This document shows, in pieces, positions 36,023-44,450 of a DNA stretch of 64,000 bases. The translations under genes were made by a program, and so were the position numbers. This stretch comes from Oscillibacter valericigenes (GTDB taxonomy: Bacteria; Bacillota; Clostridia; Oscillospirales; Oscillospiraceae): positions 1 through 64,000 of the forward strand of contig NZ_JAFBIQ010000007.1 in assembly GCF_021531315.1 (NCBI RefSeq), given 5' to 3'. The notes below the pieces were generated by a model, which saw only the letters and a list, made by a program, of their open reading frames with translations, was not told the origin of the DNA and did not search any database. Position 1 is the stretch's first letter; each line of letters opens with the position of its first letter.

Positions 36023-36112
36023 TGACGGTGCGGCTTCAGCCGTTGTGTAGGTGCTACATCCACCTGCGCAGGTTGCGGAGTGTTCCAGCACTCTGCAACT
36101 GCCGTTGTTTTA
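36023..36112 (+). ncRNA. Countertranscript (antisense) RNA, copy 2
   Basis: Homologue of 33897-33983. It ends in a stem TTGCGGAGTG with CACTCTGCAA (36073-36082, 36089-36098) and a GTTTTA tail. One pair is G-U in plus-strand RNA but C-A in the minus strand, so this RNA is made from the plus strand. It is antisense to the leader of the ATPase gene. Confidence 0.7.
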
Positions 36113-36124
36113 CTTTGTAGTCAC

Positions 36125-36153
36125 AGTATAACATATGTGTATGCACATATCAA
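36125..36153 (-). promoter_or_regulatory. Leader promoter of the ATPase-nuclease gene
   Basis: Minus-strand -35 TTGATA (36148-36153), 17-base spacer, -10 TATACT (36125-36130). The spacer is filled by the first operator-like repeat (36131-36150). Confidence 0.7.
36131..36150. promoter_or_regulatory. Operator-like repeat O1
   Basis: 20-base partly palindromic site (core ATATGTGTATGCACATAT) in the spacer of the ATPase leader promoter. It matches O2 at 36191-36210 in 16 of 20 positions. Confidence 0.6.
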
Positions 36154-36190
36154 TGAGCGATTTCTCCAAACATTGGCAAGATATTTTGTG

Positions 36191-36210
36191 AAATATGTGT
36201 ATTCACACAC
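36191..36210. promoter_or_regulatory. Operator-like repeat O2
   Basis: Second copy of the 20-base site, 60 bases from O1, overlapping the -35 box of the ribbon-helix-helix gene. Confidence 0.6.
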
Positions 36211-36230
36211 GCTTTATTATCTTGTATGAT
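36202..36230 (+). promoter_or_regulatory. Promoter of the ribbon-helix-helix gene
   Basis: -35 TTCACA (36202-36207), 17-base spacer, -10 TATGAT (36225-36230). Confidence 0.7.
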
Positions 36231-36259
36231 GGAGCAAAGAGGATAGAGGCGGTATTCTA

Positions 36260-36448
36260 ATGAAGCAGACTGAGGCACAACTGAGAGCCAGTAAAAAATA
36301 TCATGAGAAGTTGGAGAACATACAACTCCGTGTTCCAAAAGGCGAGAAAGAAAAAATCACAGAACACGCCAGAGCGCAGGGAGAGTCTACTAACGCGTTC
36401 ATTTACCGCGCCGTGAAGGAAACCATCGCGCGCGACGAGCAGAAATAA
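36260..36448 (+). CDS. Small ribbon-helix-helix (Arc-type) protein
   Basis: A 62-residue protein. The sequence 'ENIQLRVPKGEKEKITEHA' gives the short DNA-reading beta strand (about 19-24) and first helix, and 'ESTNAFIYRAVKETI' the second helix. Such proteins bind as dimers to repeated short sites. Two such sites lie immediately upstream, one in its own promoter and one in the divergent ATPase leader promoter, so it is probably an autorepressor of both. Confidence 0.75.
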   Translation: MKQTEAQLRASKKYHEKLENIQLRVPKGEKEKITEHARAQGESTNAFIYRAVKETIARDEQK

Positions 36449-36451
36449 ATC

Positions 36452-36471
36452 GTAGCGTCAAACCTAACCGC
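36452..36471. repeat. 20-bp direct repeat, copy A
   Basis: TAGCGTCAAACCTAACCGCG, identical to 38803-38822. The second copy directly precedes an IS66 fragment, so both may be former IS ends. Confidence 0.7.
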
Positions 36472-36479
36472 GTATCAAA

Positions 36480-36527
36480 AGGCCGCCATCTCAAGGAGCT
36501 GTTGCTCACTGAGATGGCGGTCTTTTA
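36480..36527 (+). terminator. Terminator after the ribbon-helix-helix gene
   Basis: AAGGCCGCCATCTCA pairs with TGAGATGGCGGTCTTTT across a 16-base loop. Confidence 0.8.
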
Positions 36528-36619
36528 TTTTTGCGGCATACAACATTCTTCCGGAGCGTTTGCGGGAAGCAGCTTTTCAGCCCATGCGGCATCCTCTTCG
36601 CTCAGCTGTGGTGCATTTT

Positions 36620-36925
36620 GCACTATGCGAAAGAGCTGATGGAGGAGGTCAACGCGGACAGAGAAGCGCATGGCAAGAAGCCCTTTGATGATGACAACGA
36701 TCCTCCGGCATCTCCTAAGAAGCACAAAGACAACACCTCTAAGAAGAAGCTGGCCCGCAGGAAGAAGCAAGGCTTTCGTACCGTAACCAAAAGCACGACA
36801 GATCCGGACTGCGGCTTATTCGTAAAGGGCGAGCACAAGCGGCAGTTCACCTATGAGGCGCATACCGCCTGCGACAAGAACGGTTTTGTGCTTGAGACAG
36901 TGGTAACTCCCGGCAATGTATACGT
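36620..36925 (+). pseudogene. IS1182-type transposase fragment
   Basis: About 100 codons, from 'LHYAKELMEEVNADREAHG' through 'GLFVKGEHKRQFTYEAHTA' and 'CDKNGFVLETVVTPGNV', match the middle of IS1182 transposases. It is cut off on the right where it joins the adhesin fragment, and on the left by other sequence (a minus-strand stretch ending 'PANAPEECCMPQK' may be the tail of an IS66 transposase). Confidence 0.7.
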
Positions 36926-37700
36926 CTTTATGACCTTACCGTCACTCACATCAGTAAAGCTCACGGTCTGCGCCGGCTTTTCGGTGATCGTAAAGGTCTT
37001 TTCGACAATTCCCGTATAGTTGCCGCAGACGCTCACCACAAGTGTTGCGTTACCAGCCGCCTTATTATTGCGGTAACCGAGCGTGTAGTCCGTGCCAGCA
37101 ATTAAGGTCTTCTCTCCGTATTTGACCGCACTCTGAGCAGGCTTGACCTCTGCGCCCGTATAGGTATAGCTGTCCTCCACGCCGTCGATAGTCACATCGT
37201 CCGCCGTCAGCGTCTTGGGGGAGATCTTGAAGTCCGCCGTCACCGTGACCTGAGCATACTGCTCTGTCGCGGCAAAAACCGCGCGTACGGTGTATTCACC
37301 CATGTCCGTCGGCTGGACTTTTGTGTAAGTGCTGTCGTCCGCGCCTTTGACCTTGTAGGTGCATGTGACATTCTCTGTGCCGTTGGTCTCAGATTCTGCC
37401 GTTACGCTCAGCGCATTACCGTAAGTGATATTTCCAGCCGAGACTTTGCCTTCGCCCTTGGCTTTGTTCACCGTTACGAAAACAAAACAGCTTTCGGCCT
37501 TGCCATCGCCTGCGGTGAATACCACCTCGTAGCTGCCGCTCTTTTCCGGCACAGTCTCAGGCGATTTCCATGCAAACGTACCATCTACACTCGCTGTGCC
37601 GCCGCTCAACGTGGACTGGCTGAGCTCCTGACCGTAGTTGATTGCCGACGCGGTAGGAGCCTTGGTGATCAATGCATCGGTCTTGGTGACAACTACGTTG
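36926..37700 (-). pseudogene. Fragment of a large surface protein with Ig-like/MBG repeats
   Basis: About 250 codons without natural start or end. The sequence holds repeats of the type 'KTLTADDVTIDGVEDSYTY' and 'GEKTLIAGTDYTLGYRNNK', as in MBG/YDG-type extracellular domains of clostridial surface proteins, and 'KSGSYEVVFTAGDGKAES'. Both ends run into foreign sequence. It is a broken piece of an exported adhesin-like protein brought in by rearrangement. Confidence 0.7.
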
Positions 37701-37748
37701 TTATGAAATGTACTTGTCGCCGACGATATAGCAACTCGTTCGAACAAG

Positions 37749-37787
37749 CGCAGGGGCAAAAGACCTTTCTCCGGTCCTTTGCCCCTG
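37749..37787. repeat. Inverted repeat after the antitoxin gene
   Basis: CAGGGGCAAA...GACC pairs with GGTC...TTTGCCCCTG. It may end the toxin-antitoxin transcript but has only a weak T-tract. Confidence 0.5.
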
Positions 37788-37824
37788 CGTCCTTTGTGAG
37801 CCTATTTTGCAACAGACCACTTTG

Positions 37825-38136
37825 CTATCTAACTACTATGCCGGCTTTCTGTGGGAAAAGCGGGTCAGCCTTCGTCAAAGAAAGCAATCTACATGCCGAT
37901 CCTTCCGGATGGTTTCGACCAGACTCCCACGCTTCTACTGTTTTGATCGAGACACCCATGTATTCAGCAAAGGATCTCTGCGTGAGACCCGTGCTGTTCC
38001 TTATGCGTTTAATATCATCAGCCTTGTATTTTTCGACTGGCGTGATGGATAGTTTCGTTACTTTTGCAGGAAGTTCTCCCTTTTCGTATGCGATCGCTTC
38101 TTCCAAGCCCAACTTGATCTTGTCAAAGGCACTCAT
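37825..38136 (-). CDS. XRE-family antitoxin (HigA-like)
   Basis: A 103-residue helix-turn-helix protein. The HTH covers about 45-80 ('RIRNSTGLTQRSFAEYMGV', 'KTVEAWESGRNHPEG'), close to the C-terminus, as in antitoxins with the toxin gene in front. The start at 38136 follows GGAG and lies one base after the toxin stop. It probably neutralises the toxin and represses the shared promoter. Confidence 0.82.
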   Translation of the reverse strand: MSAFDKIKLGLEEAIAYEKGELPAKVTKLSITPVEKYKADDIKRIRNSTGLTQRSFAEYMGVSIKTVEAWESGRNHPEGSACRLLSLTKADPLFPQKAGIVVR

Positions 38137-38137
38137 C

Positions 38138-38494
38138 TCATTTCTCCTTTCCAGAGCTTTCATCCAATTGCTGTTCTAAGATACCAACGAGCTGTTTTAG
38201 AATATTGCGCTCTGCTTTTGATAGGTTATCCTTCTCGTTTTTGGGATATGCGGTTAGCAGATACAGCTTTTCGTATATTTCAAAATCGACATAAATTACA
38301 CGGACACTACCACTTTTCCCTTGTGTTTCAAATGCAAACCGCATCTTCCGGACGCCGCCGGTTTCCCGCATTACTTTACCAACCTTAGGATCGACAAGCA
38401 GCTCCTCCTGTAGTCTACGCAAATCATCGTCGGTTAGGCCCATTGATTTCCATTCTTTTCTGAATGACGGAAGTTCTACAAAAATTCGTGTCAT
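38138..38494 (-). CDS. RelE/HigB-type toxin
   Basis: A 118-residue protein of the RelE/ParE superfamily, the 'DUF4258/HigB-like' type. Typical segments are 'LRRLQEELLVDPKVGKVMR', 'GGVRKMRFAF' and 'KSGSVRVIYVDFEIYEKLY'. Such toxins cleave mRNA on ribosomes. It is first in the operon, with GGAGG before the start, followed by the antitoxin. Confidence 0.82.
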   Translation of the reverse strand: MTRIFVELPSFRKEWKSMGLTDDDLRRLQEELLVDPKVGKVMRETGGVRKMRFAFETQGKSGSVRVIYVDFEIYEKLYLLTAYPKNEKDNLSKAERNILKQLVGILEQQLDESSGKEK

Positions 38495-38516
38495 GCCTCC
38501 ACCTCTATTCTGCTAT

Positions 38517-38545
38517 ATCTTACCCTATTTAATAGGGTATGTCAA
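38517..38545 (-). promoter_or_regulatory. Toxin-antitoxin promoter with operator
   Basis: Minus-strand -35 TTGACA (38540-38545), 17-base spacer, -10 TAAGAT (38517-38522). The spacer is the perfect palindrome TACCCTATT-T-AATAGGGTA (38521-38539), a likely antitoxin operator. Confidence 0.75.
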
Positions 38546-38564
38546 GCTCTTTTGTCTCATTACT

Positions 38565-38606
38565 TATCATTTCGGCAGTAGATACTACTTCATTGCCGAA
38601 ATGATA
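38565..38606 (+). terminator. Hairpin with T-rich tail
   Basis: TATCATTTCGGCA (38565-38577) pairs with TGCCGAAATGATA (38594-38606), followed by TTTTGTTTTTC on the plus strand. Confidence 0.6.
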
Positions 38607-38825
38607 TTTTGTTTTTCAGCATACGCGTTGGAGCTCTGCGATGGCCATTTCATTCGTCCCGAAACAATGTCAAAAATTGGCTGGAAGCCGGATAGAGAAA
38701 ATGTCCTCGAAACGGATATCCGTGCCGGCAACTCGGAGACTTTGCACAACAGGATCGATACGCTCCACCTCTCCGGATAGTTCCCGATACAAGCCCACGG
38801 CATAGCGTCAAACCTAACCGCGCAT
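38607..38825. other. Unassigned spacer before the IS66 fragment
   Basis: About 220 bases; neither strand shows a convincing gene. It ends with the 20-bp repeat at 38803-38822. Confidence 0.4.
38803..38822. repeat. 20-bp direct repeat, copy B
   Basis: Identical to 36452-36471; lies directly before the IS66 fragment. Confidence 0.7.
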
Positions 38826-39335
38826 ATGACTATTGCAGCAAGCTCTTCGCCGCAGAGCGAAAATATGCGCATTTGAGCAGTTCGGTGCGAAAGACAGCGC
38901 GTCAGGTGGAGGCGGAGCCTCTACTTGAGGCTTATTGGTGGTGGGTAAATACGCTGGAGCCCACACCGGGCAGCAAGCTGGCGGAAGCTGTGACCTACGC
39001 CAAGAATCAGAAGGAATACCTGAATTCCTTTCTGGAGCATGGCGAGGTAGATATTTCCAACAATTACGCAGAGAATGCGATCCGCCCGTTCACCGTAGGG
39101 CGAAAAAACTGGCTGTTCTGTGATACGCCGAAGGGGGCAGACGCCAGTGCCATTGTTTACACAGTGGTAGAGACTGCCAAGGCGAACGGACTGGAACCGT
39201 ATCGTTATCTGAAACTGCTTTTGACAGAACTGCCCTATTGGGGCAAGACTCCGAGCCAGGAGGATCTGATGCAGTTTCTCCCGTGGTCCAAGACCATGCA
39301 GGCTGCCTGCACGGAGCTGAAAACAAACATCAATG
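38826..39335 (+). pseudogene. IS66-family transposase, C-terminal fragment
   Basis: Starts abruptly inside the DDE domain ('YCSKLFAAERKYAHL') and contains 'VDISNNYAENAIRPFTVGR' with the catalytic Glu and 'GADASAIVYTVVETAKANG'. The first two thirds of the transposase are missing. GTAAGCGCTC on the minus strand near 39400 resembles the IS66 terminal repeat and may mark the right end. Confidence 0.85.
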
Positions 39336-39439
39336 CACCGAGGGATCTCGTTAGAGATCCCTCGGCCGTCTTTTATCCCGTGCGGTTATTGAGCGCTTAC
39401 GAAAAAGCCCAGCAAACGCTGGACTTTTTCGACAGACTG

Positions 39440-39475
39440 AACCGGTGGCTCATATTTTGAGCCACCGGTTGTTTT
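39440..39475 (+). terminator. Intrinsic terminator
   Basis: AACCGGTGGCTCA (39440-39452) pairs with TGAGCCACCGGTT (39458-39470), then GTTTTA. Confidence 0.8.
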
Positions 39476-39496
39476 ATATGCTGCTAGGTTTGTCGG

Positions 39497-40789
39497 TTAC
39501 TGATGCTCTATTACATTTAAATGTTTCAAAAGAAGTACAATGGAGGCAATACTCGAGGATCCTATAGGGTATTTTCTATTTTGATAGATCATATAGTTTT
39601 CGCCCAAAGTAACCTTGTACAACTCTTCACGGGGAATCCACAGAAAGTGAAACCCATCCTCTGTGGTAGCATTCTTCTTGTTTTTGATCTTTTTAGTTGC
39701 GCGAGCAAAATTACTGTCGATCTGTTCTCGTGTCCAATCATCCAAATGTAAATAAAATAAAAGTTGTGGTTTGCCACCCTCTATCAAATCTCGATATGCA
39801 GCAAACACATTCTCTTCCAATGAAAAACGCTCCACTGAATAATTTATTTTACATTCGTCCAGAATTTCACCGCAAATTGCCCGCTTGAGTCCCTCTCTGC
39901 TGAAGGTATCTTTTCCATCAGCTAATGCATATCTGGCCTTCAGGCTTGCGCCCACACTGGTACCATAGATATTTTTGCCCACAGACAGGTGCTTTCCCCG
40001 CTTCATAAACATAATCATATTGTCTGAGGACTCAGTAAACCCATTGAAGCCCAGATGGTTAGAGAGGTTTGACTCCTCCAGCTCATGGACAAACGGTCCG
40101 TAATCCAGTACAGAACGCACAGACAGGCCATTGCTCCATTTGTAGTCCATGGCCCGATTTGTAACCAGTGAATCAAAATATGTTGTGCGGGAGGTCTCAA
40201 TCAAAAACCGATCGTCATTGACTCGCCATTGATCCACCCGGATGTTCGTTTGGTTATAGACCACAGAGGATTGGTGTGCCTCCATCAGTTCATCAAAGCG
40301 TTCCTGAACCACATCGGGCAGTTGGTAGTGCTTGTCCGCAGAATCCTGAATTTCAATATGGCGCCGATACAGGTCTGCCACATAGATTGCCGGAAGCACA
40401 AGCGGCTTTTGTTCTCCGCCTGCCGGATTTCGATAGGTGATCAGCTCCGGCAAGTTTTTCTCCTCCGGTCTCTCCTCGTTCACACCGGCTCCGGTCTGAA
40501 CTGTTTTGAACTTATATGCCTTGATCAGTTTTCTATAGTCTGTTGTTAATTTGGAGGAATCTTCCATACGATTGAGGATTCCTTTTTCAATGCTGTTGCT
40601 TGCAATATGCACCATCGTGACTAAAATAAAGCTCAAAAAAATTGAAATGTCCACCAAATCCAGATAACTGCCAGGACTAGAAAAAAATTTACGACAAATC
40701 GCCAAAACTCCAACAAGGAATGCCAGATTTATTATGATTTGAACAATCTGATATTTGACAAGAAAATGTAGGATATTTTTTGCTTTCAT
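39497..40789 (-). CDS. Two-TM membrane protein with a Nudix-like C-terminal domain (unknown)
   Basis: A 430-residue protein. Two hydrophobic helices lie at about 12-32 and 46-66, followed by a cytosolic part of some 360 residues. In the C-terminal third, 'REGLKRAICGEILDECKI' looks like a degenerate Nudix box, and 'FHFLWIPREELYKVTLG' fits the end of a Nudix fold. Two-TM plus sensor or enzymatic domain layouts are seen in some anti-phage effectors, but no family was firmly recognised. GC content is lower than in the flanking genome, and the gene lies between IS fragments. It appears intact. Confidence 0.6.
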   Translation of the reverse strand: MKAKNILHFLVKYQIVQIIINLAFLVGVLAICRKFFSSPGSYLDLVDISIFLSFILVTMVHIASNSIEKGILNRMEDSSKLTTDYRKLIKAYKFKTVQTGAGVNEERPEEKNLPELITYRNPAGGEQKPLVLPAIYVADLYRRHIEIQDSADKHYQLPDVVQERFDELMEAHQSSVVYNQTNIRVDQWRVNDDRFLIETSRTTYFDSLVTNRAMDYKWSNGLSVRSVLDYGPFVHELEESNLSNHLGFNGFTESSDNMIMFMKRGKHLSVGKNIYGTSVGASLKARYALADGKDTFSREGLKRAICGEILDECKINYSVERFSLEENVFAAYRDLIEGGKPQLLFYLHLDDWTREQIDSNFARATKKIKNKKNATTEDGFHFLWIPREELYKVTLGENYMIYQNRKYPIGSSSIASIVLLLKHLNVIEHQ

Positions 40790-41124
40790 TTCATCACCTC
40801 ATAAAGCAGGACTTACAATTTGATTTTAATCAACCATTCGGCCGCGTTGCGTCCGCACAAATAGGAATGAAAGAGTGCAGACAAGCGGCCACCTTTCTTG
40901 TAGAATAATTTTGAGGGGAATGCATACTACAACGCACGGTAGGAGGAGTCGTAGACTGCATTTCAAACTTAAAACAGTATCTGAATCAGTGCTAGAACCG
41001 CCTTTTCAAGCACAAATAAGTGGCGTCTCGAACCCGTACACTAAGGATTGTTTTAACACCTGTTAATTGCTTGGCGGTTCAGTCCCTGCATTCTCCTCAC
41101 AATTATTATGGAGGAGGTTTTGTT
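40790..41124 (+). other. Non-coding region, likely left end of the IS110 element
   Basis: About 330 bases without a gene. In IS110-type elements the non-coding end next to the transposase specifies a bridge RNA; the left flank here (about 40950-41124) is in the right place for this. No structure was verified. Confidence 0.35.
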
Positions 41125-42012
41125 GTGAAAGTCGTATTCCCAACCTGCTGAGGTGTAGATGTTCACAAGACATTCCTGGTTGCTACCATCATCACCACGC
41201 CCGCAGACAGCTTGCAGCCCAACTATCAGAAAAAGCGATTCAGCACCTTCAATTCGGACTTGAACCGTTTCGCAGATTGGCTTCTGGAACACAACTGTTT
41301 GGATGTCTGCATGGAATCCACCGGAAAGTACTGGGTTCCGGTATTCAACGTCCTTGAAAAGCGTGGCATTCGGGTTGTAATAGCGAACCCAAAATGGGTA
41401 AAGGCTGTAAAGGGAAACAAGGATGATACGAAAGATTCCAAGTGGATTGGGGATCTGTTTCGCATTGGCCTTGTAAAAAGCAGCTTCATCCCCGACCTGA
41501 ATATCCGCATTTTGCGTGAGTTTACCCGCTACCGCTATAAGTTGGTATCCATGAAAAGCAGCGAGAAAAACCGCTTTCAGAATGCGTTCACAGTCTGCAA
41601 TGTAGCATTGGATTCTGTTGTGTCCGATATGTTTGGTAAATCCGCAACTGCTATTACGGATTACCTCACATCCGACGAGTCCTTTGATCCGGAGCATTGT
41701 GTTTCCCTGTTACAGCGCTCCCTCAAAAAGAAGGCTGAACAAGTGCTGGAGTCCATTGAAGGCTTCTCCATTGCCAGTGAGCAGAAGGCCCGCATTAAAA
41801 TCATCCGTGAACATTACGATTTTCTCGAGAAAATGATTGCCAAGGTAGATACCTGTGTCAGTGAAATGGTGGAAAAACATGAAGGGGAAATTAACCTTCT
41901 TTGCACCATTCCGGGTATTGACCGTAACTCTGCAATCACCATCATTTCTGAAATCGGTACGGATATGGCGCTGTTGACAAAGTCTCGCACCAACCCTCGC
42001 GGTATGTTATAA
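41125..42012 (+). pseudogene. IS110-family transposase, broken
   Basis: GTG start at 41125 seven bases after GGAGG. The frame has an in-frame TGA at 41149-41151 in the place where the family has Cys in 'CCGVDVHK', then runs on with the DEDD motifs 'GVDVHKTFLVATI' and 'CMESTGKYWVPVFNVL'. The second domain ('LLCTIPGIDRNSAITIISE') is cut at about 41968 by the left end of an IS1182 element. It is inactive in both respects unless the TGA is read through. Confidence 0.85.
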
Positions 42013-42243
42013 TGAGGAAAACAACCTGAGGTGATGGGATGCAGCTGGCGATGCACATGGTAACGATCGAGGACCTAATGCCGCAGGAGCACTTCCTCCG
42101 AAAGCTGGAGGCGGCGCTGGATCTGTCGTTCGTGTATGTGTATTCTGTCAAGTAAAAATCCCTGGTTTTGCCAAAGCAAATTCCTTGGTATTGCCACGGG
42201 GATTCCCTGGTAATTGCCAAATAAATTCCCTGGTTTTGCCACG

Positions 42244-42990
42244 CTATTTTACCCGCATGAGAGCGTTGCGCAGGCGGTAACTCTGCCCCTCAAAGGTCAG
42301 CAGGTGACCATGATGTGCCAGGCGGTCAATCATAGCCGCAGCCATCTGGTCATCGGTAAAGATGGTGCCCCACTTGGAAAACTCCAGATTGGTGGTAATG
42401 ATGAGACTCCGGCGCTCGTAGCAGCTTGAGATCAGTTGGAAGAGGAGCTGTGCCTGCTCCTTCTCCAGTGGAAGATAACCCCACTCGTCCAGAATTACCA
42501 GTTCCGCCCGGTCAATGGCTTGTAGCAGTTTCTCCAGGTTGCCGCTCCGGCGTGCCTCATCCAACTTGGTGGCCAGAGACGCAGCAGTAAAGAACCTGGT
42601 CTCCAAGCCAGCCTCGCAGGCTGCAACGCCCAGAGCAATGGCCAGATGGGTCTTTCCGGTTCCAACCGGACCATAGAGGATCAGGTTGCGCTTCATACGC
42701 GCAAAGTTGCAGCTGGTCACATCCTCTGCCGGCAAGGCCGCCGGTAAGCGCAGGGCTGTCCATTCATAGTCGTCCAGCGTCTTGCGTACAGGGAATGCAG
42801 CCCGCTTCAGCAGCCGTTCCCGCCGCAGGCGCTCCCGGTGAGCCAGTTCCTGGCTGAGCACCTGGTAGAGGAATTCCTCCTGCCTGGGGGTGGCCTCCAG
42901 CTCGCACATGGTCACCACCTGCTGGGTCAGGGCCAGCCGCTTGCAGGCTTTAGAGATTTCCTGCCGGATCAATGCCCGTTCCATCAGCAC
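42244..42990 (-). CDS. istB: IS21 helper ATPase IstB
   Basis: AAA+ helper of IS21 transposition, 248 residues. Walker A is 'GPVGTGKTHLAIAL' (about 110), Walker B 'LVILDEWGYLPLE'. It overlaps the end of istA by seven bases, the usual arrangement. Confidence 0.93.
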   Translation of the reverse strand: MLMERALIRQEISKACKRLALTQQVVTMCELEATPRQEEFLYQVLSQELAHRERLRRERLLKRAAFPVRKTLDDYEWTALRLPAALPAEDVTSCNFARMKRNLILYGPVGTGKTHLAIALGVAACEAGLETRFFTAASLATKLDEARRSGNLEKLLQAIDRAELVILDEWGYLPLEKEQAQLLFQLISSCYERRSLIITTNLEFSKWGTIFTDDQMAAAMIDRLAHHGHLLTFEGQSYRLRNALMRVK

Positions 42991-44450
42991 ACCTCTTCTT
43001 TCAGCAGCTCATCATAGCGCTCCAGACCAGCATCATTGGCGTGCTGGATCCCCATGGACATGAGACCTACCAGATACTCCGCACCAACCTCTTCGCCCTG
43101 ACTTCGGCGAGTCAGCATCTGTTCCACGGCGTTGAGGGCAATATCAAAGTCATACCGGCCTGCCAACTCCTGCATCTGGGTCATTACCTGCCGCAGCCCG
43201 GCCTTGTCCATCTCATCCAGATAATCCCGCAGGGGACAGGGAATATTTTCGCGGACCTGGCTGTTGTGCCATGCCCCGGGTTTCCTGGCCAGATCCCCCA
43301 GCATAAGCAGCCAATCACCAGTGTCAGTACGTTTCCCGCCAAACTGCCGTTCAAAGGATGAGATCACCCGGTTTTTGCTGTCCAGCGGCTCTACCGCAAA
43401 GGCGCCAATGCGTACCCACAGCTCGCTGTCTGCATATTGCGGGCCGATGTTGTAAAAGTGGCAGTTATCAATACAGAACTTCCCGTAGTGGTCTGTGGGC
43501 AGCCGGCGGTATTTGCAGCATTCAAAGGGCAGTTCCGGCAGATGCAGCAACTGCTGCTTGTCCTCCTGAAACAGCTCACACATGGGAATATTCAGCTTGT
43601 AGTGGTCCCTGCAGTTATCCAGTTCGCATTCCTCCAGCACCTGGGCATTGAAGTGCTCCAGCAACTCCGTTTTCGGAATGGGCACCAGAATATTACGGCG
43701 AAAGTACCCAACCTTGTTCTCGACATTTCCTTTTTCGTTCCCGGATCGGGGATTACAGAAGGTAAGGGAAAATCCATAGTGAACCTTAAATCTTTGAAAC
43801 AGTTCGGTGAGACGAATGACCTCTCCCATGCGCCGGCCTGCGCCGGTGGCGTTGTCAATCACCACACGCTGTGGAACTCCTCCGATGTAGTGAAAGATGT
43901 CCTTGAGCCCCTGGCAGAGGCATTCCGCCGTCTCACCGTGAAAGCACTGGAGGTAGCCCACATTGGAGTACGGGAAGGTCACCACCAGGTACTTTACCAC
44001 GACACGACTACCGCGCACGTACATATCGCATTCACCAAAGTCTGCCTGGCATTCGCCGGGATGCCAAACCAACTCCTGTGCTCCATGTCCCTGCCGACGT
44101 TCTGCCTTCCAGTCCGCCACATACCGGCTTACTGTTCTGTAGCTGCACGAAAACGCTGGGTCTTCCTTGACCAGGCGATCATAGATCCGTTTAGCCGTGT
44201 GCCGCTGTTTATGACGGTTTTGTTGGTCTTCCTCCAGCCAGACGCATATGGTGGGGATCCACGGAGCCAGTTTGCCGCATAATGGTTTTGGCTGCGGCAC
44301 AGCGGGGCTGAAATCATCTTGCTTCATGTATTTTCGAACTGTCTTCGGATCTGCTCCTACCTGAGCGCTGATTTGATACGGCCCGAAGCCCTAGGCCTGC
44401 AATTCCTTGATTGCCGCAATTTCTTCCACGGTGATTGCCATTCCTTTCAT
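42984..44450 (-). pseudogene. istA: IS21 transposase IstA with an in-frame TAG
   Basis: The full frame starts at 44450 ('MKGMAITVEEIAAIKELQA') and hits TAG at 44391-44393, then continues in frame with 'GFGPYQISAQVGADPKTVR', the rest of the N-terminal helix-turn-helix, and the DDE domain ('CQADFGECDMYVRGSRVVV', 'RVVIDNATGAGRR', 'GNEKGNVENKVGYFRRN'). IstA relatives often have Gln at the TAG position, so a CAG-to-TAG change is likely. A downstream ATG at 44327 would give 447 residues lacking the HTH. Confidence 0.85.

Noticed and set aside
41149-41151. TGA as selenocysteine in the IS110 transposase
   Set aside because: No selenium-insertion hairpin was seen after the TGA, the residue is not catalytic, and the gene is truncated anyway.
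43437-44282. Plus-strand ORFs across istA and istB
   Set aside because: They are shadows of the IS21 genes; no start signal and no family match.
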